DNA of 64,000 bases, taken from the NCBI RefSeq assembly GCF_963678635.1, contig NC_087064.1, positions 69,120,123 through 69,184,122 of the forward strand, read 5' to 3'. A program made the position numbers and the translations under genes. The notes below the pieces were generated by a model. That model saw only the letters and a program-made list of their open reading frames with translations. It made no database searches and was not told where the DNA came from. Shown here one piece after another: positions 10,262 to 22,634 of the stretch; the stretch's first letter is position 1; each line of letters begins with the position of its first letter. The stretch is from Symsagittifera roscoffensis. Lineage: Eukaryota > Xenacoelomorpha > Acoela > Convolutidae.

Positions 10262-10335
10262 ATTGCAGCGCACCTGCGATTTCAACCCGCAATCATATGG
10301 TTGCTGGGCACCATCACTACCGATGCGCCACAACG
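10262..10335 (-). mobile_element. tRNA-like SINE head (family C)
   Basis: The minus strand reads TGGCGCATCGGTAGTG (A box-like) and TGCGGGTTGAAATCGCA (T-arm/B box-like with a paired stem). Surrounding GC content is raised to about 10470. Open frames here on the plus strand are by-products. Only one copy is seen, so a decayed tRNA pseudogene is possible. Confidence 0.45.
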
Positions 10336-11307
10336 CCACTTCTTAGCAGACAGCATGCGTTCAAAAATACCATACTTGAGTCTACGTTGTCTAACTTCAA
10401 AAATCTTAGCCTCAGCTTACGTTCATTCATGCAACGTGCCAGACAGCGCATTAATCCATATTGATTTAAAAAGCAATTGATTACAAGGCGGGGATAAAAT
10501 TGAAGAATCCGGTTTATCTCCGTTCACCTGAGGTAATCCAAACGGATGTTTGAAATAATTAATCAATTTGTAAGACATTTCCTTGATTGGCATTTTTCAG
10601 CACTGCTTGAAGTTTGTTCATGCTTGAGATATAATAGATTTTTGAAAGGAAGCTTAAAAATTAATCTATGAAGCATCTAGTTTTTTTACTCTGACTTTTT
10701 GCATGCAGGTTCTTTTTGTGTACCGCATTAACCCTCGAGAAAAAGATAACAATGTTGATAAATCCAAGGCCGTCCCTCAATTAGTTGGCGTTTTATCATT
10801 TTGTGGCCAAGTATTGGATATTTAACTTGTTGGCGGAGCTTATTTGTAGCCAATTGAGATGAAGAAGATTCAAGTAGTTCTTAAATTTGCCACCATGAAA
10901 AAATCGATTGTTTTTTTTCCCACCCAACTCAAATGCTTTTTAGTGGGAAGTCTGAATATTTAATTTCAGAGCTTTCAATTTCATGAATAGGAGAGCTTTC
11001 CTGCTATATCCTATTCAAATCGCCATAAAAAATGGAATTGGATTCAGGAATTTATTATTCATATCACGTTTGGACTAAAGAAACCAATTTGGGCAATATA
11101 TTGGGCAAGCAATCAAGAGAAGCGAACTATAACTAGATCTCACATGAAAACTCTTAGAATTTCAAGACGCTGCAATTATTCATAGGGAGGTTTCAGAAAT
11201 ATTTGATATTTGTTTCCTTATTAAATCAATCTATTAATAAAACACAACTGAAGTACAACCTTCCTTTTTCTGAATTTAATCCCGTTAAAATGAATAATAA
11301 TAATTGT

Positions 11308-11610
11308 AGTTCCTGCGAATCGCAGATGGGCTATCAGTACGCCTTAACAGTCCTGTAGAGGATAGTCCATTTGTAATATCTCCCCACATTCCAGACAGTG
11401 TTATTTTGCTGAGCGAAGCAGTTTTTTTTGCGTCCAGAACTTTTACGTGGTACCACTATTGCAGCCAAATTTGGTCAGGTTTTGGTAGACCTGAAGCTGG
11501 AGGTCAAGTGAGAGCTTGTCCTCACACACTATCATTTCCATGGCATGGGATCGAATACACGATCTGACGATTTCAAAGTGAACACCTTACCACTGTGCTA
11601 AGTGCCTCCT
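11308..11610 (-). mobile_element. tRNA-derived SINE (family A)
   Basis: The head on the minus strand is GGCACTTAGCACAGTGGTAAGG (A box TAGCACAGTGG), with a B box-like ATTCGATCCCATG. The body ends near CTGCGATTCGCAGG-like sequence. A second copy of ~318 bp is at 60373-60691 in the same orientation. Confidence 0.75.
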
Positions 11611-11833
11611 TAAATTATTTTTTTTAAAATCATTTTTAAAGTCTTACATAAAAATTTCAAAGGTGAAATAAAAACAACCGCTTTCATGAAAATAGCTTAT
11701 TGTTCTCATCACACAAATTTCTTAGAACATTTTTGTTGAAAACGAAAAAATAAATAAAATTTTAGACTTTTCGTTATTCTAAGTAGCATGATAGGGAGGA
11801 TATCAAGTAAGCTTGCTTAACTTGTTGTTGATA

Positions 11834-12315
11834 GTTCCAATTTTCGAAAAAAAAAGTGACGGGAAATTTGTGCTCGGGATGTTTTTTTCTCCAAACAAGA
11901 ATTTCGACTTTTTAACTAACATTTTTTGACAAACTTTTTAAATCATTCGAAAGGTATTGTTGCCTTGCGCTCTAATTCAGAAAAATGTGTCTCTTGTGAT
12001 TGCTTTTTGTGAAGTTATGGAGGTTTAAAGATTGCCAATTTGGAATAATTAACGCGCAGTTTTGTGCTATTAACGCTTAAGCGGAGATTTTATCCGTCTA
12101 AGAAATCTTTCCAAATTGAATTATTGGAGGCATGCTATTTGATCTATTTACTGTTTAGCTATATGCTAAAAGTAATATATTGTATTTATAAGCAAAGATT
12201 GCGGGGAAATTGTTTTTTTAAAGTTCCATCAATTTTTATCTAAACGAATACTTCTCCATAGACAGTGAAATGCCGTCGGAATGTTCAGCTTTTCGCCTTG
12301 ACACGATCAGTTTTG
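11834..12315 (+). mobile_element. Rolling-circle (Helentron-like) element, degenerate
   Basis: The copy retains TTTGTGCTCGGGATG, AGTTATGGAGGTTTAAAGATTG, CTATTAACGCTTAAGCGGAG and the 3' TCGGAATGTTCAG...CGATCAGTTTTG. Both ends have mutated. Confidence 0.65.
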
Positions 12316-13330
12316 CATGTCTTGAATAACATTGAAAATTGAGATTTTGTATGTCTGACTTGATCTTGTTAACGAGCCGCTCTTTTTTGCACTAGAGAGT
12401 TGAAAAAACAAGATCAGTGTTTTAAATAATAATTGAATAAATAATTGCGACTGATGCGGTTTTAGTATAAAAACATAATAAGAAATCAAATCAAGGTATT
12501 TTGGCATATAATTATGCGTGAAAACTATCACTCGAACCTATCTCCTATAGCTGGTTAAACCATGAGTTACACAGTCACGGGACATAAAACTTTAGTTTTC
12601 AAGTTGATTTTTATTTCGTAGCTGTTCAAGTTTTTTGTATTCTTTTTTATTGAAAGGAAACCTAAAAGAGGGCTTAATTTGTATCCTTACTTTTCCAACT
12701 ATCAATTTTTAGTCCAGAATTTCAAACTGCTTTGGCTGATTACAGAATTTTTTGCCCTACGTACACCTCTCCGACGCCGAAGGGTCAAAAACACCTCGAA
12801 AAAAATTTTATAAATTTTTTTCTCAGCTGTTTTTTTTTTTTAAAATAACAGTTGTATCCACCATATATAAATTTTCTAAATGTGAATCTTCAGTAGTTGA
12901 CAAGAAAACTGCGGAAACGTGAAAAAAATTTCATTCAACATATCAATTGTCAGCGAAAACTGGTAGTTTTCATATCCCGTGACTGTAGAAGAAAGTTAAT
13001 AAATAAATAGACATTTTTTTACAAAATTAATTTGTCAAAGCAAGAAAAACTCCAATTCATTTTGAAATTCAGTTTTTAATTTTTAAAAGCTTGTACATAT
13101 CTCCCAGCCCAAGCAGCTTAAAGTCAAAATTGGGCCGATTTGGAGCAATTCAATACATAACTTGCCCTTTTTTGCTCAAAATAGGCCCAATTTTGACTTC
13201 AAACTGCTCAGACATAGAGATATAAATAAAATATCAAAAATCTGATATGCTAAAATGTCTGTCGTCCTATTTGAGGAAACTTTTTTTTTACTGTACTGCT
13301 TGACTCGCATTAGCTCTTTTTGATTACATA

Positions 13331-13878
13331 ATCGTGTGATATTCTCGCATTAGCTCCTTTTGACTACAAACAAGGCTTCAAATGGTTTTTGAATTTTCTA
13401 ATTTTTCTCAAAAAAATGTTTATCGTACAATTTCATATATGAAAGTTAAAGATAAGCTTTTTTCGAAGAAATTTAAAATCGTGTTTTTGATAGTTAAATA
13501 CTCTTTGCCATTGAAAGCCTTCAACAACTTCATATGTAATAAACCACACATGTTTTTAGAGTTTTTTGAAGAGAAAAATTCTATAACAAAAAGCTTATCA
13601 TACAATTTTCATCCATGAAAATTGTATAATAAGCATTTTTTCATCCAAAATTTTTTCATCATATTTTACATGACCAGAAAGCTTTAAATGGCCAAATAGA
13701 ATAAAAAGGTGTATTAACAATTTTTTAAACAGTTTTTAAACTTTTGATGAAAATTGTATGACAAGCATTTTTTTCATAGACGCCATATATGAAATTGTAT
13801 GACAAGGGTTTTCTTTCTATGGACGTCAACCCGGGTAATCGTGTGATATTCTCGCATTAGCTCCTTTTGATTACATAA
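13331..13878. repeat. Pair of ~38-bp direct repeats next to exon 3
   Basis: The sequence ATCGTGTGATATTCTCGCAT + TAGCTCCTTTTGA(C/T)TACA occurs at 13331-13368 and 13838-13875, the second only ~30 bp from the exon 3 donor. Between them lies the inverted repeat at 13420-13632. Confidence 0.7.
13420..13632. repeat. Imperfect inverted repeat (foldback)
   Basis: The left arm GTACAATTTCATATATGAAA...GATAAGCTTTTTT pairs with the right arm ...AAAAAGCTTATCATACAATTTTCATCC. A small near-perfect palindrome ACAATTTTCATCCATGAAAA... lies at about 13600-13630. Open frames on both strands here are artefacts of the palindrome. Confidence 0.6.
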
Positions 13879-13906
13879 TATGTGATGTAATGGCTGGTGT
13901 ACTTGC

Positions 13907-14019
13907 CTGTAGTTGATGGACTCTATGGGCCGGACAACTGCCAAGTACCTGTCAATGGTCATGGCCACTATGGTGTAAATGGACACAAACACCATCAGGG
14001 TCTGGTACATCAGAAACAT
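13907..14019 (-). CDS. GPCR exon 3: TM3 with DRY motif, GC splice donor
   Basis: The exon encodes residues 115-151 plus two bases of Arg152, that is TM3 and the start of the second cytoplasmic loop. Counting back from R3.50 (residue 138) places the Cys of exon 2 exactly at 3.25, Gln at 3.32 and Ser at 3.39. The motif is IDRYLAVVRP. The acceptor is CTGTTTGTAG|ATG. The donor reads CTACAG|GCAAGT, a GC donor with an otherwise perfect consensus. The alternative GT one codon further (GGCAA|GTACAC) would shift the next exon into a frame that meets TAA within four codons, so the GC donor is preferred. The Met at the exon's first codon is internal, not a start. Confidence 0.92.
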
Positions 14020-14773
14020 CTACAAACAGCAATTATGAAAATAGCATAATAAACCCTCTCCGAAATGTCTCAGGTCGTGATATGTGTGCGAGTGTGGTTC
14101 GAACATAAGTGGAGACTTATATGATAGTTTTGTATTTAAGTCTAATAACATAGCCTCACTCAGAGCGTAGTTTTTTTATTTAAAACGTTTTTGTGATATT
14201 TTCCGAAAAATTCTGTAACTTTTCTCATTTTTCCTGCTTCGAAAAGCGTAGTTTGAGCGCAGTTTTAGACTAGCGTAGTTTGAGGTACAGGCGCACAGGT
14301 GTGACAATTAGGGACCTATTATATATTTTCAAGGGACCCAACTATCATACTTGTGCCAAGTTTAAGATAAGCGTAGTATGGAATCATTCAGAGCTAGTTT
14401 TTTCTATTCAAAACCTTAGTGTGATAGTCATATCTAGCATTATAAATTTTCCTTCTCAGGTTCAGAGTTTTTTCCAGGCTGTCGCCACTAAATTAATTTA
14501 CAGGCTTTTGCAATTAATTCTCAGACTATCGCAACCATAATGTGCTGATATGTGCCCAAATCGTCCGCGTCTATAAAACCCTACACCGAATATGAAATTT
14601 AGGTCACAGAATGAAATTCTTTCGGCTAGTCATAAAAAAAACTGAAGGTAATCGCAGAACTCGACCGGGTAAAGCTTTCTTTTTGTCAGTCATTTTTTGT
14701 AGATATTTGAGTGCTTTTACTTTTGAGGAAGTAGAAAATACCCCTTTGCTTAAGCATATCAAATTATGACCAA

Positions 14774-14790
14774 CCCCCCCCCCCCCCCCC
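14774..14790. repeat. Poly-C tract
   Basis: A run of 17 C followed by TCACTCTCTC. A similar C run is at 54537-54553. Confidence 0.95.
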
Positions 14791-15029
14791 TCACTCTCTC
14801 AGCTCTGGTCGTCTCAATTCTGTCCTTGAATAATAAATTTGAGAGGGAAGCGCGGCGCAGAAACTACGTGATGATTTTGTCGAAAACTTCCGAAAAAGCT
14901 CAAAAACGACCCCCCCCACCCAAAAAAAACCGGGAACTAATATGGCAAAGATGATATTTCTGGGGTTTCAGCAGAACTCGAAATTTCAAAAAACCTCAAA
15001 AATTTTCAAACCCTCCACTGCCAAAAAGT

Positions 15030-15120
15030 TTTGCGCGCGCCATTGTAAGGGCCGTATACACTATTTAACGGCGCTGATGGTGGAAAGTTCTCCTCAACAT
15101 TTCACAAGTTGCACAAATTA
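15030..15120 (+). repeat. Dispersed repeat with GCGCGCCATTGTA core
   Basis: The core TTTTGCGCGCGCCATTGTA...GTATACACT...GGCGCTGATGGT matches 54415-54500. Both copies lie within about 50 bp of a hAT-like element and near a C run. Confidence 0.6.
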
Positions 15121-15168
15121 TCTTTTTGGGTTCTCAATTCTGACAATGAAACTTTGTTGACCTTTAGC

Positions 15169-15466
15169 CAGGGGCGGATTTAGGGGGGGGTGGGGCGGGG
15201 GGAGTAGACGCTCTTTTCCCTCAGGGATTCGACCCCCTGCCGACCCAAAGGGTCCCCCCTTTGACACTTTTTCAGAAATCCATTTTTGGCCGACCGACCC
15301 TAAATTTCTTCGGCGCTAATATATACTAACTTTGAGGGGGAGCGCGCGCCAAAAAACGCGATTTTTTTGTCAAAATTTGGTCGACCTACAAAAAAAAGGT
15401 CGTCAAAATTTTGGAATTTTTTTTGAAAATCCGCCCCCCCTCGAGAAAATCCTAGATCCGCCCCTG
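15169..15466. mobile_element. hAT-like MITE with perfect 8-bp target duplication
   Basis: The element of 298 bp starts CAGGGGCGGATTTAGG and ends CCTAGATCCGCCCCTG. It is flanked on both sides by CCTTTAGC (15161-15168 and 15467-15474). The length of the duplication and the CAGGGG...CCCCTG ends fit the hAT superfamily. It has no transposase. Confidence 0.9.
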
Positions 15467-16524
15467 CCTTTAGCCTATTTTCTGTTGCTTTAGAAAAATG
15501 CGGCCAATTTCCAAAAAAATTTACTAACAATAGCTTTTTTCTTAGATGCTCCCTTGTTGAATAAAATATAATCCGAAAATTAAGCAAAAAAAATGAAACT
15601 TCTGCCCTATTGTATAAAAACAAAGTGATATAATGTCATGGCTCAGTTTTTTTAAGTTAGACACCTGATTAGATGGTTTCTTCTTCCTTCTGAACCAATT
15701 CGTTTTTAAATCCATGATTTTATTGCCAAGAAAATCGAATAAAAAGACACTGATATTCATACATTTTTTTCAAATCAAATTCTTGCTAAACACATTGTCA
15801 GATGAAAGGGGCTTTTCTTTTATACAGCTCAAATTTGATTTTTTTCACACTTTGAAAATTGGATAAAAATGCTCTAGTCTGATTGGTTGTAAATACTTCC
15901 AGCCAATTAAAATTTGTTTAGATTTTCATTGAAAACACTGGTTCAATTACCGAAAATTTTGTTAACTTTAGACCGCATAACAGAAAAAAAACCCGATGAA
16001 AATAGTGTAGCAGATAGCTTGAAGCTCAGGAACATAGAGTTTCAGGTCCTGACCGGGGCTTGTTTTTTTTTTCATTTCGCATGAATTGAAAAAATCAGTT
16101 TTATTCAAAATTATTTGCTTGTAATTTTTAATAAAACAATTTTCATATAAAAGCCAGTGTAACACATTGCACTTTCCCGTAATGAAGCAAAATAGGAAAA
16201 CTTAATTTTTGTTCTTTTTAAATTAGTTCTTCACATTTCCAAGTTGCATTGTTGCTTTCAAATTGGATCACAAAATGACGGTTTAATTAGATAATTCAAA
16301 TAGAATTATGTCGGAAGTTATTATTTTTAATTGTGTCTACCTGGGCGAAACCCATGCAATTAGGGAACTGCGAAGGGTACCATTAGTGCGACTGAGATCT
16401 GAGATATCTCGTAATGATACTACTAATGATGCGGATTAAAAAGTGTTAAAGAGCAAAATCAACAAATGTCAATCTGAATTCTAATTCTAAAAATTGTCAC
16501 TTGACAATAGATAAATTCACTGTA

Positions 16525-17177
16525 GAGAACTTCACGGAAAATTTGTGCTCGGGGTGGTTTTTTTCTTCGGACAATATTCGACTTATGTTTAGCTTTTTTT
16601 GACAAAACTTCCTATATCACCCTTTCATTATTGTTGTTCTGAGCTCAAAATTTAAAAAACATTTTGCCTGTGACTAATTTTTCTAGAGTTATGGGGGCTT
16701 AAACATTGCAGGTATGGCTAATTGGGACAATTCAAAGGCGATATAATCTCTGCCTTATTGCTGTCCGTGAAGTGAGTTGTAACTAATTTGTTCGTTTTAT
16801 TATTTACGCGCGTCAACTTATCCCGCACCACAAAGTCATCCCAAATTGAATTAAGGCGAGCTAATTGTTCCGACTTTCGATGCGAAAGTACCGGAATATT
16901 TGTGCTCGGGGTGGTTTTTTTTTTCTTCAGACAAATTTCGACTTTTTAACTAGCCATTTTTGACGGAATTTTTTTATATTTTTCGAAAGGTATTGTTGTC
17001 CTGAGCTCAAATTTGAAAAGGTATTTCACCCGTGATCATTTTTCGTAAAGTTACGGGGGTTTAAAAATTGTCAATTTGGCCAATTTGGGACAATTAAAGC
17101 GCGATATAATTCGCGCTATTAACGCGTTAGCGGAGATTTAATCCGTCTTAGAAATCACCCTGATACGAGCAGTCTTG
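16525..17177 (+). mobile_element. Two adjoining rolling-circle-like copies, one truncated
   Basis: The interval 16525-16866 is a decayed copy without a 3' end. At 16867 an intact 5' end (GTTCCGACTTTCG) starts a second copy that runs to CGAGCAGTCTTG at 17177. The second has lost the segment between AAATC and CCCTGATACG, including the subterminal inverted repeat. Confidence 0.7.
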
Positions 17178-17255
17178 TTGATTTTAGTAATTCCATACAC
17201 GACTCAAATTTTAACACTTAAAATTTGATATTATCAGATAGTGAGCCAGTTATTG

Positions 17256-17300
17256 GGCAGTCCAAACATTCAAGGCTTTGACATGATAAGGGCAGTCTTG
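17256..17300 (+). mobile_element. Rolling-circle-like 3' end fragment
   Basis: The sequence GGGCAGTCCAAACATTCAAG + GCTTTGACATGATAAGGGCAGTCTTG is a 3' terminus only. It is joined through TT to the next copy. Confidence 0.65.
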
Positions 17301-17302
17301 TT

Positions 17303-17809
17303 TTTCCGACAGTTGTAACGAAAGTAACGAAATATTTGTGCTCGGGATGGTTTTTTTAGGCTGACAAATTTTCTTGTTCTAACAAGCAATTTTTGTCGGA
17401 CTTTTTTTCAAAAGGTATTGTTGCCCTGAGCTTCAGTTTTATAAAATAAATCACTTGTGATTATTTTTTATAAAGTTACAGGGTTTAGAAATTATTGGCC
17501 AATTTGGGACAATTAACGAGAGATGTATTTCCCGCTATTAACGCATAAACGGATACTAAATCCGTCGCAGAAATTGTTCCTTATTGGTTGAAGTAAGCTT
17601 GTTTGCCAACATTGATTTGTTACTAGGAGCAAAATCTATTAGAAAGGAAACCTAGAAGTGTAGAGGTATGGTTTTCACAAAAAAACCTCAAATGTAGAAA
17701 AAAAATTCATATCTTTTTTCTAGATTTAAATTGTATGTTATTGCTGCTCCATAGACCTTAAAAGGCAGTCGGACCATTCAGTGCTTTGCCCTGATACAAA
17801 CAGTCATGT
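17303..17809 (+). mobile_element. Rolling-circle (Helentron-like) element
   Basis: Both ends are present: TTTCCGACAGTTGTAACGAA at the left and GGCAGTCGGACCATTCAG...ACAGTCATG at the right. The internal order of landmarks is conserved. Confidence 0.75.
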
Positions 17810-18757
17810 TGGTTTTAAGGCAAGGCTCAAAACAATGAAACTGCTGATTTTAAGTACAGATTTTCAAGCATTTCTTGAACATCACTACCCCCGCCCCCTC
17901 ATGAATTTTCTAGGTTCGCCAGAAGACCATATCTCTAATCGAATGAAGTTCAAGAGCTAAAAATTATTTATTCAATTCAATAAGGGTCGCAAACAATAAC
18001 TTTTCAGGCCTTTGAAGTTCTTCCTCAGATCGTAAACTTAGATTGAGACAATGTTTGATGTTTTAGGTGCAATGGACGGCAAACGGAAAAGAAACACTCT
18101 CATTCAATAAAGAGCAATCAATTCCGCATTAATTTAAATACTTTGGGTTTGTAAACACGTCTCAATATATCATGTTTTACATGTGGATCACTTACGGTGG
18201 ACCAACGAGTTCAACCCCATTAATCAAAATTAAGTTGAAGGGTGTTCCAATTATTATACCCATACCGCTGGGGTTCCTTCGCTTCGCTTTTAAGACACTT
18301 TGTAGACAAAATATACTAACTACCCTGAACTTCAAATTCACTAAAGTTTAATAGATCGTAATTCATTTGAAGTTGTTATAAAAAATATGATGCCAATTTA
18401 AACCATTCATTCGACAGTTAAAATTAAAACCCCAATCAAAGCTCTTTAGCAAATGGTAGCCATAATTTGATATTTATGCGATTCCTAGATTAGTCGGAAC
18501 AATAAATCCTAATGGAACCTTTGAAACAAATATTTCGTAATTTAATTTGTTTCTATTAAAAATCGAAAACTTTGAAAGTGTCGGCCTGTTTTCTTTGACA
18601 AACCTTTAGAAGCTGTCATTAGTAAAAAATCATATGTAGACGCTAAGCCCGTTAGTTTTATTAGATTAAGATTTTTTTTATGACCGTATTACCATATGAA
18701 CATGACGAATCGAGTTTAAAAAAAAACGAGATTGTTCATAACTGCAATAACAATAAG

Positions 18758-20170
18758 AATACTGCTCGTATCAGCGCGATGCCCTGAATGTTCCAAATGC
18801 CTCATAAGCTCTATATAATAGTGCTTGCTCTGAATTTTTTTTCGCCCAACACGCTATTTTAAGCGCAAAGCTTTATCATTTGCATATAGCAAAGCATTAA
18901 AAAGATCAAATAGGTTGCCTCAACTCAATTTGGAACTAGTTCTAAAATGGACTAAATTGCCGCAAAATCGTTTAGAGCACGAATTCTATCGCGGCATAAA
19001 TTGTCCCATTTTGGTCGATTTGGCTTTTTTTTGCATGTGAGACGGATTAAATCGCCGCAAATGAGTTGAGAGCACGAAATGTATTGCGCATTAATTGTCC
19101 TAAGTTGGCCAAATTTGCCTCCTTTTTTGCATCCCCATAACTTTAAAAAAAATCACAGGTGAAATATCTTTTCAAATTTGAGTTTGGGACAAAAAATAGT
19201 TTTGGCTGATAAAAAATCCGTCGACAAAACGAAAAACGAACCAGGTCTTATAAGTTACTTATTTTCTTCGAATGTCAAAACAACAAGACTGATCGTATCA
19301 AGGCAAAGCTCTGCAGGATTCGACCATGTTTTACGGTCTCTGGAGTAGTGTTAGCCATAAAAAAATTGATTTTTTAAAATTACTTTTTGAAAATTATCCA
19401 TCCACACGTTAACCCTGAATATTCCGACTGCCTTTTAAAGTTTATAGTGCCGTAATAACATGAGAAGGTAAAAGTAATAAGATAAAGTGAAACTTTTAAA
19501 TATAAGATTTTTGTGAAAATCATCACCCCACAAGCCATATGAAGTACAAGGTGATGGATTTCGCTCCTGTAAGAAATCAATTATGGTAAACAAGCAATTT
19601 GGAAAAACTTCTAAGACGGATTGAAATTCCGCTTACGCGTTAATAGCGCAAAATCTATCATGCGTTAATTTTCCCAAATTGGCCGAAATGGCAATCTTTG
19701 AACCCCCATAACATTAGGAAAATTAATTACAAAGGAAAAATCTGTTCAAATTTAAGCTCAACACAACAAGAGTGAAATCAAAAAAAAATTACGGAATTTT
19801 TTTCGAGCACAAATAATCAGTTACTTTTGTTACTATAGCTGAAACAATAACTCTCCGCTGACGCATTATTAGCACGAAACTCATCGCGCGTTATTTTTTC
19901 CCAATTGACCAAATAAGCAACCTTTAATCCCTCATAATTTACAAAAATTAAACACAGGTGAAATATCTTTTCAAATTTGAGCGCAGCTTATCAATAAATT
20001 TCCAAGGAAAAATTTTTGCCAAAAAGCGTTAGTTACAAATCCAAAATTTGTTTGAAGAAAAAGACACTCCGAGCACAAAAAAATCCTTTTAAAGGTTGAG
20101 CTCAGGATAACGATAGTTTTCTCATGGTTTTGAAACATTTTGTCAAAAGCGCTTAGTTAAGTCGAAAGTT
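18758..20170 (-). mobile_element. Cluster of four rolling-circle-like copies (head-to-tail and nested)
   Basis: All are in minus orientation. Copy 18758-19281 ends GTCAAAAC and is followed by AA and the 3' end of the next (19284-19408). A further 3' end (CCCTGAATATTCCGACTGCC) starts at 19409 and runs to the 5' end near 19855. From 19856 a truncated internal segment (CTCCGCTGACGC...) runs to about 20170. The junction at 19855/19856 is the same as one at 39205/39209. Confidence 0.7.
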
Positions 20171-20606
20171 GTCTTATTGAAGTAACCAAGTCAGGCTTAA
20201 AGATTCTGCATTTTTTTCAAAAATCGAAAATTATTAAAAGCATGATTGCTTGATGGCTCAAAAACCAATTTAAAGTAGTTTTTGCTGAAAAACTTGATTT
20301 AAATTTCAGGAAAAAAATGGTATTGGATAAAAAAGAGCAGGCAATATAATTTTCCCATATTGGCTCTAATAAAATTTGATAGTAATCAAATACTGATTGG
20401 AAAAAAAAACGTTTTTAATATAGAATCAGCAAAACTTAACTTATATGGGACGAAAAATTCCCCTCTTCCCCATTAATTTTAACTGGGTTCTACAAAATTG
20501 CATAGGACAGAGCAACAACTATGGTATTATAAAATATTTATTAATCATTTATATTCAATAATTATTCAGTGAACAATTAGCTGCTTACATGAAACAAACG
20601 CAGAAC

Positions 20607-20662
20607 GTTATGAAGAATGCTCGTATATCAGGAAAAATACTGAATGTTCCGACCGCCTTTTG
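20607..20662 (-). mobile_element. Rolling-circle-like 3' end fragment
   Basis: AGAATGCTCGTATATCAGG + AAAAATACTGAATGTTCCGAC is a solitary 3' terminus with a broken hairpin. Confidence 0.55.
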
Positions 20663-22043
20663 ACTAGTCTAAGCAATTTTTGATCAGAAAAAATTGATAA
20701 ATAGTAAGTTTTGAACAGGCGATATCGCAAAAAGTAATTATTAAATTTTGAGTCGTAAGGGAAATAATTTAACCAAATAGTTTGGTTTCAGTTTGAGAAA
20801 ACTTTGTGTGCTGGTTGATAAAAGTTTGCGCAGCGTTTTAGCATCATAGATGAAATTTCTAAATTACTAACCGAGTAAGTAGTCTATCTTGGCTCAAAGA
20901 GTATATTTAGTTTAGTGCTTAGCGCTCATGCTTGAAAAAAAGTAGTATCGAGGTGCCATCTCCACTGCAAAAACTTTTTCCAAAAATTAGTCCGAACAAA
21001 ACCCCAAGCACATAAATTCCTAACATGAAGTTTGGGTTAATAAAACCATATTTGCAACTTCAATTGAGCGCTGTTTCTTCTTCTTTAGCATCAATGACTT
21101 CAAAGTTTTTAATTAAGTTGATTTCGTACGCACAGCATTTTTCAGATTGTATAACTTTACTTAGAAATTTTGGGAATTTCATTTAAATGTAGCTCAAACA
21201 AGGAACAGTTTTGTTGTCAAGAAATTTTTTTAAAGTAACGGAGATGTGTCCAGCAATTTTTTGTTTTGCTTAAAATTGAGATGAATGCTTTACAATTTTT
21301 GCTAACTAAGTGTATAATTTTTTACAAAAAAAGCAAGTTTTTGGCCAATGATTAGACCTAATTATTAGACAGTTTGGATCTTTTTTAAGAAAGCGGTTGT
21401 TCCAGTTAACTTGCTGGATTTTTTCCGCTTGTATTCATAAATTAAGTTTTCTCTATTTTCAGTGTCATTTTTATGTTTCATTCATGATGGTAATTCTGTA
21501 AGATGGCATTCAATGTTTTCAACGTTCTTCAATTCTCCGTGAAAGTTTTTATCATCAGAGAACAAAATGGCTTTAGAGTTCAGTACTGCTTTAGACAGAT
21601 CTTTTTCACAGAGCGGGAAAACATTATTGACCCTTTTGGGACTCCGGCTCATAATTGACCGAAAACCTTGAGGGCAAAAAACTGTTTTCTATCAGAGAGA
21701 TTAGATTTAGGAGTGGATGAACACTTTACGATCCGAGGGATTTCAACACTGTTCGTTCGTGATAGAACCTTTGAGTAATCCGGCCGGCAGCCTTTAAACG
21801 TGTCAAAGTAAACTTTTGATAAGAACTTTCAGACAAAATTAATCAAAATGAACATTTTTTATTATAAGTTAACAATTCATTAACCTAGACCATAAACAGA
21901 TATAATTCAAAAAGCAGATAAAAAATAAAAAAATAAAAAATACAATCTAGATGCAAAAGGTTTTTAATAAGAAAAAACAAGCCTTTACGATAATTTTGAA
22001 ATTATACGGGTATAGATAATTGCCAAATGCAATTAAATAAAAT

Positions 22044-22634
22044 CAAGACTGCTCGAATATCAGGACAAAGCCCTGAATGTTCCGACTGCCCCCTATTTGG
22101 GAAACGAGAAAAAAAACATTAAATTTTGGACTACTTCAAACAACAAGTGTGAAAATTTGAATATTACGAAGTTAATACGACCGACTACTCAGCCTCAATT
22201 TGATTTGGAAAGTTTTTTTAGGCAGGATAATTCGCCACGCAACAATTTGCGTTACGCTCTCAATATTATGGATAAAATTTTCAAATTTCGCATAAATTAG
22301 TCCAGAGCATGGCCAATTTGACAATTTTTAAACTCTCAAAACTATGCAACAATTGATTGGAGGTAAAATATCTTTTTAAATATTATTTCAAGGAGTCGAT
22401 ATCTTCAATGGGGCATAAAAATTTTTTCTTAAAAATATTATTTCATTCGTCGAAAATTGACTGAATAAAAAAATATACCAAGCATAAATAAAACTTGCTA
22501 AAAACTAAATGCAGGGGAGATACAACTTAATATTTGAGATCAGGAAATCAATGTTGTTCAGATGAAATAAGAAACTAATTTTGGTTTGATAAGAAAAAGA
22601 AATACGAACCAAAAAATTCCATTATTTTCGGCCA
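22044..22634 (-). mobile_element. Rolling-circle-like element, divergent subfamily
   Basis: The 3' end is CAAGACTGCTCGAATATCAG + GACAAAGCCCTGAATGTTCC and the 5' end GGTTCCAAT near 22634. The interior shares TCTTCAATGGGG with the copy at 43611-44091 rather than with the main family, indicating a subfamily. An open frame at 22097-22300 is part of it. Confidence 0.65.

Larger units (their letters stand above)
7065..13906 (-). other. Intron 3 of the GPCR gene (~6.8 kb, GC-AG)
   Basis: The donor is GCAAGT and the acceptor TTTGTAG. The intron contains the exon 4 border repeat (7085-7470), a cluster of short palindromes (8112-8496), a tRNA-like head at 10262, a SINE (11308-11610), a degenerate rolling-circle-like copy (11834-12315) and an inverted repeat near the donor (13420-13632). 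I recognise nothing else at 8600-10220 or 12320-13320. Confidence 0.8.

Noticed and set aside
10225-10480. Two overlapping ~80-codon plus-strand frames in a GC-richer patch
   Set aside because: The opposite strand has a tRNA-like A box and T arm, so a SINE or tRNA remnant explains the composition better.
13382-13618. Overlapping open frames on both strands
   Set aside because: Explained by the inverted repeat at 13420-13632.
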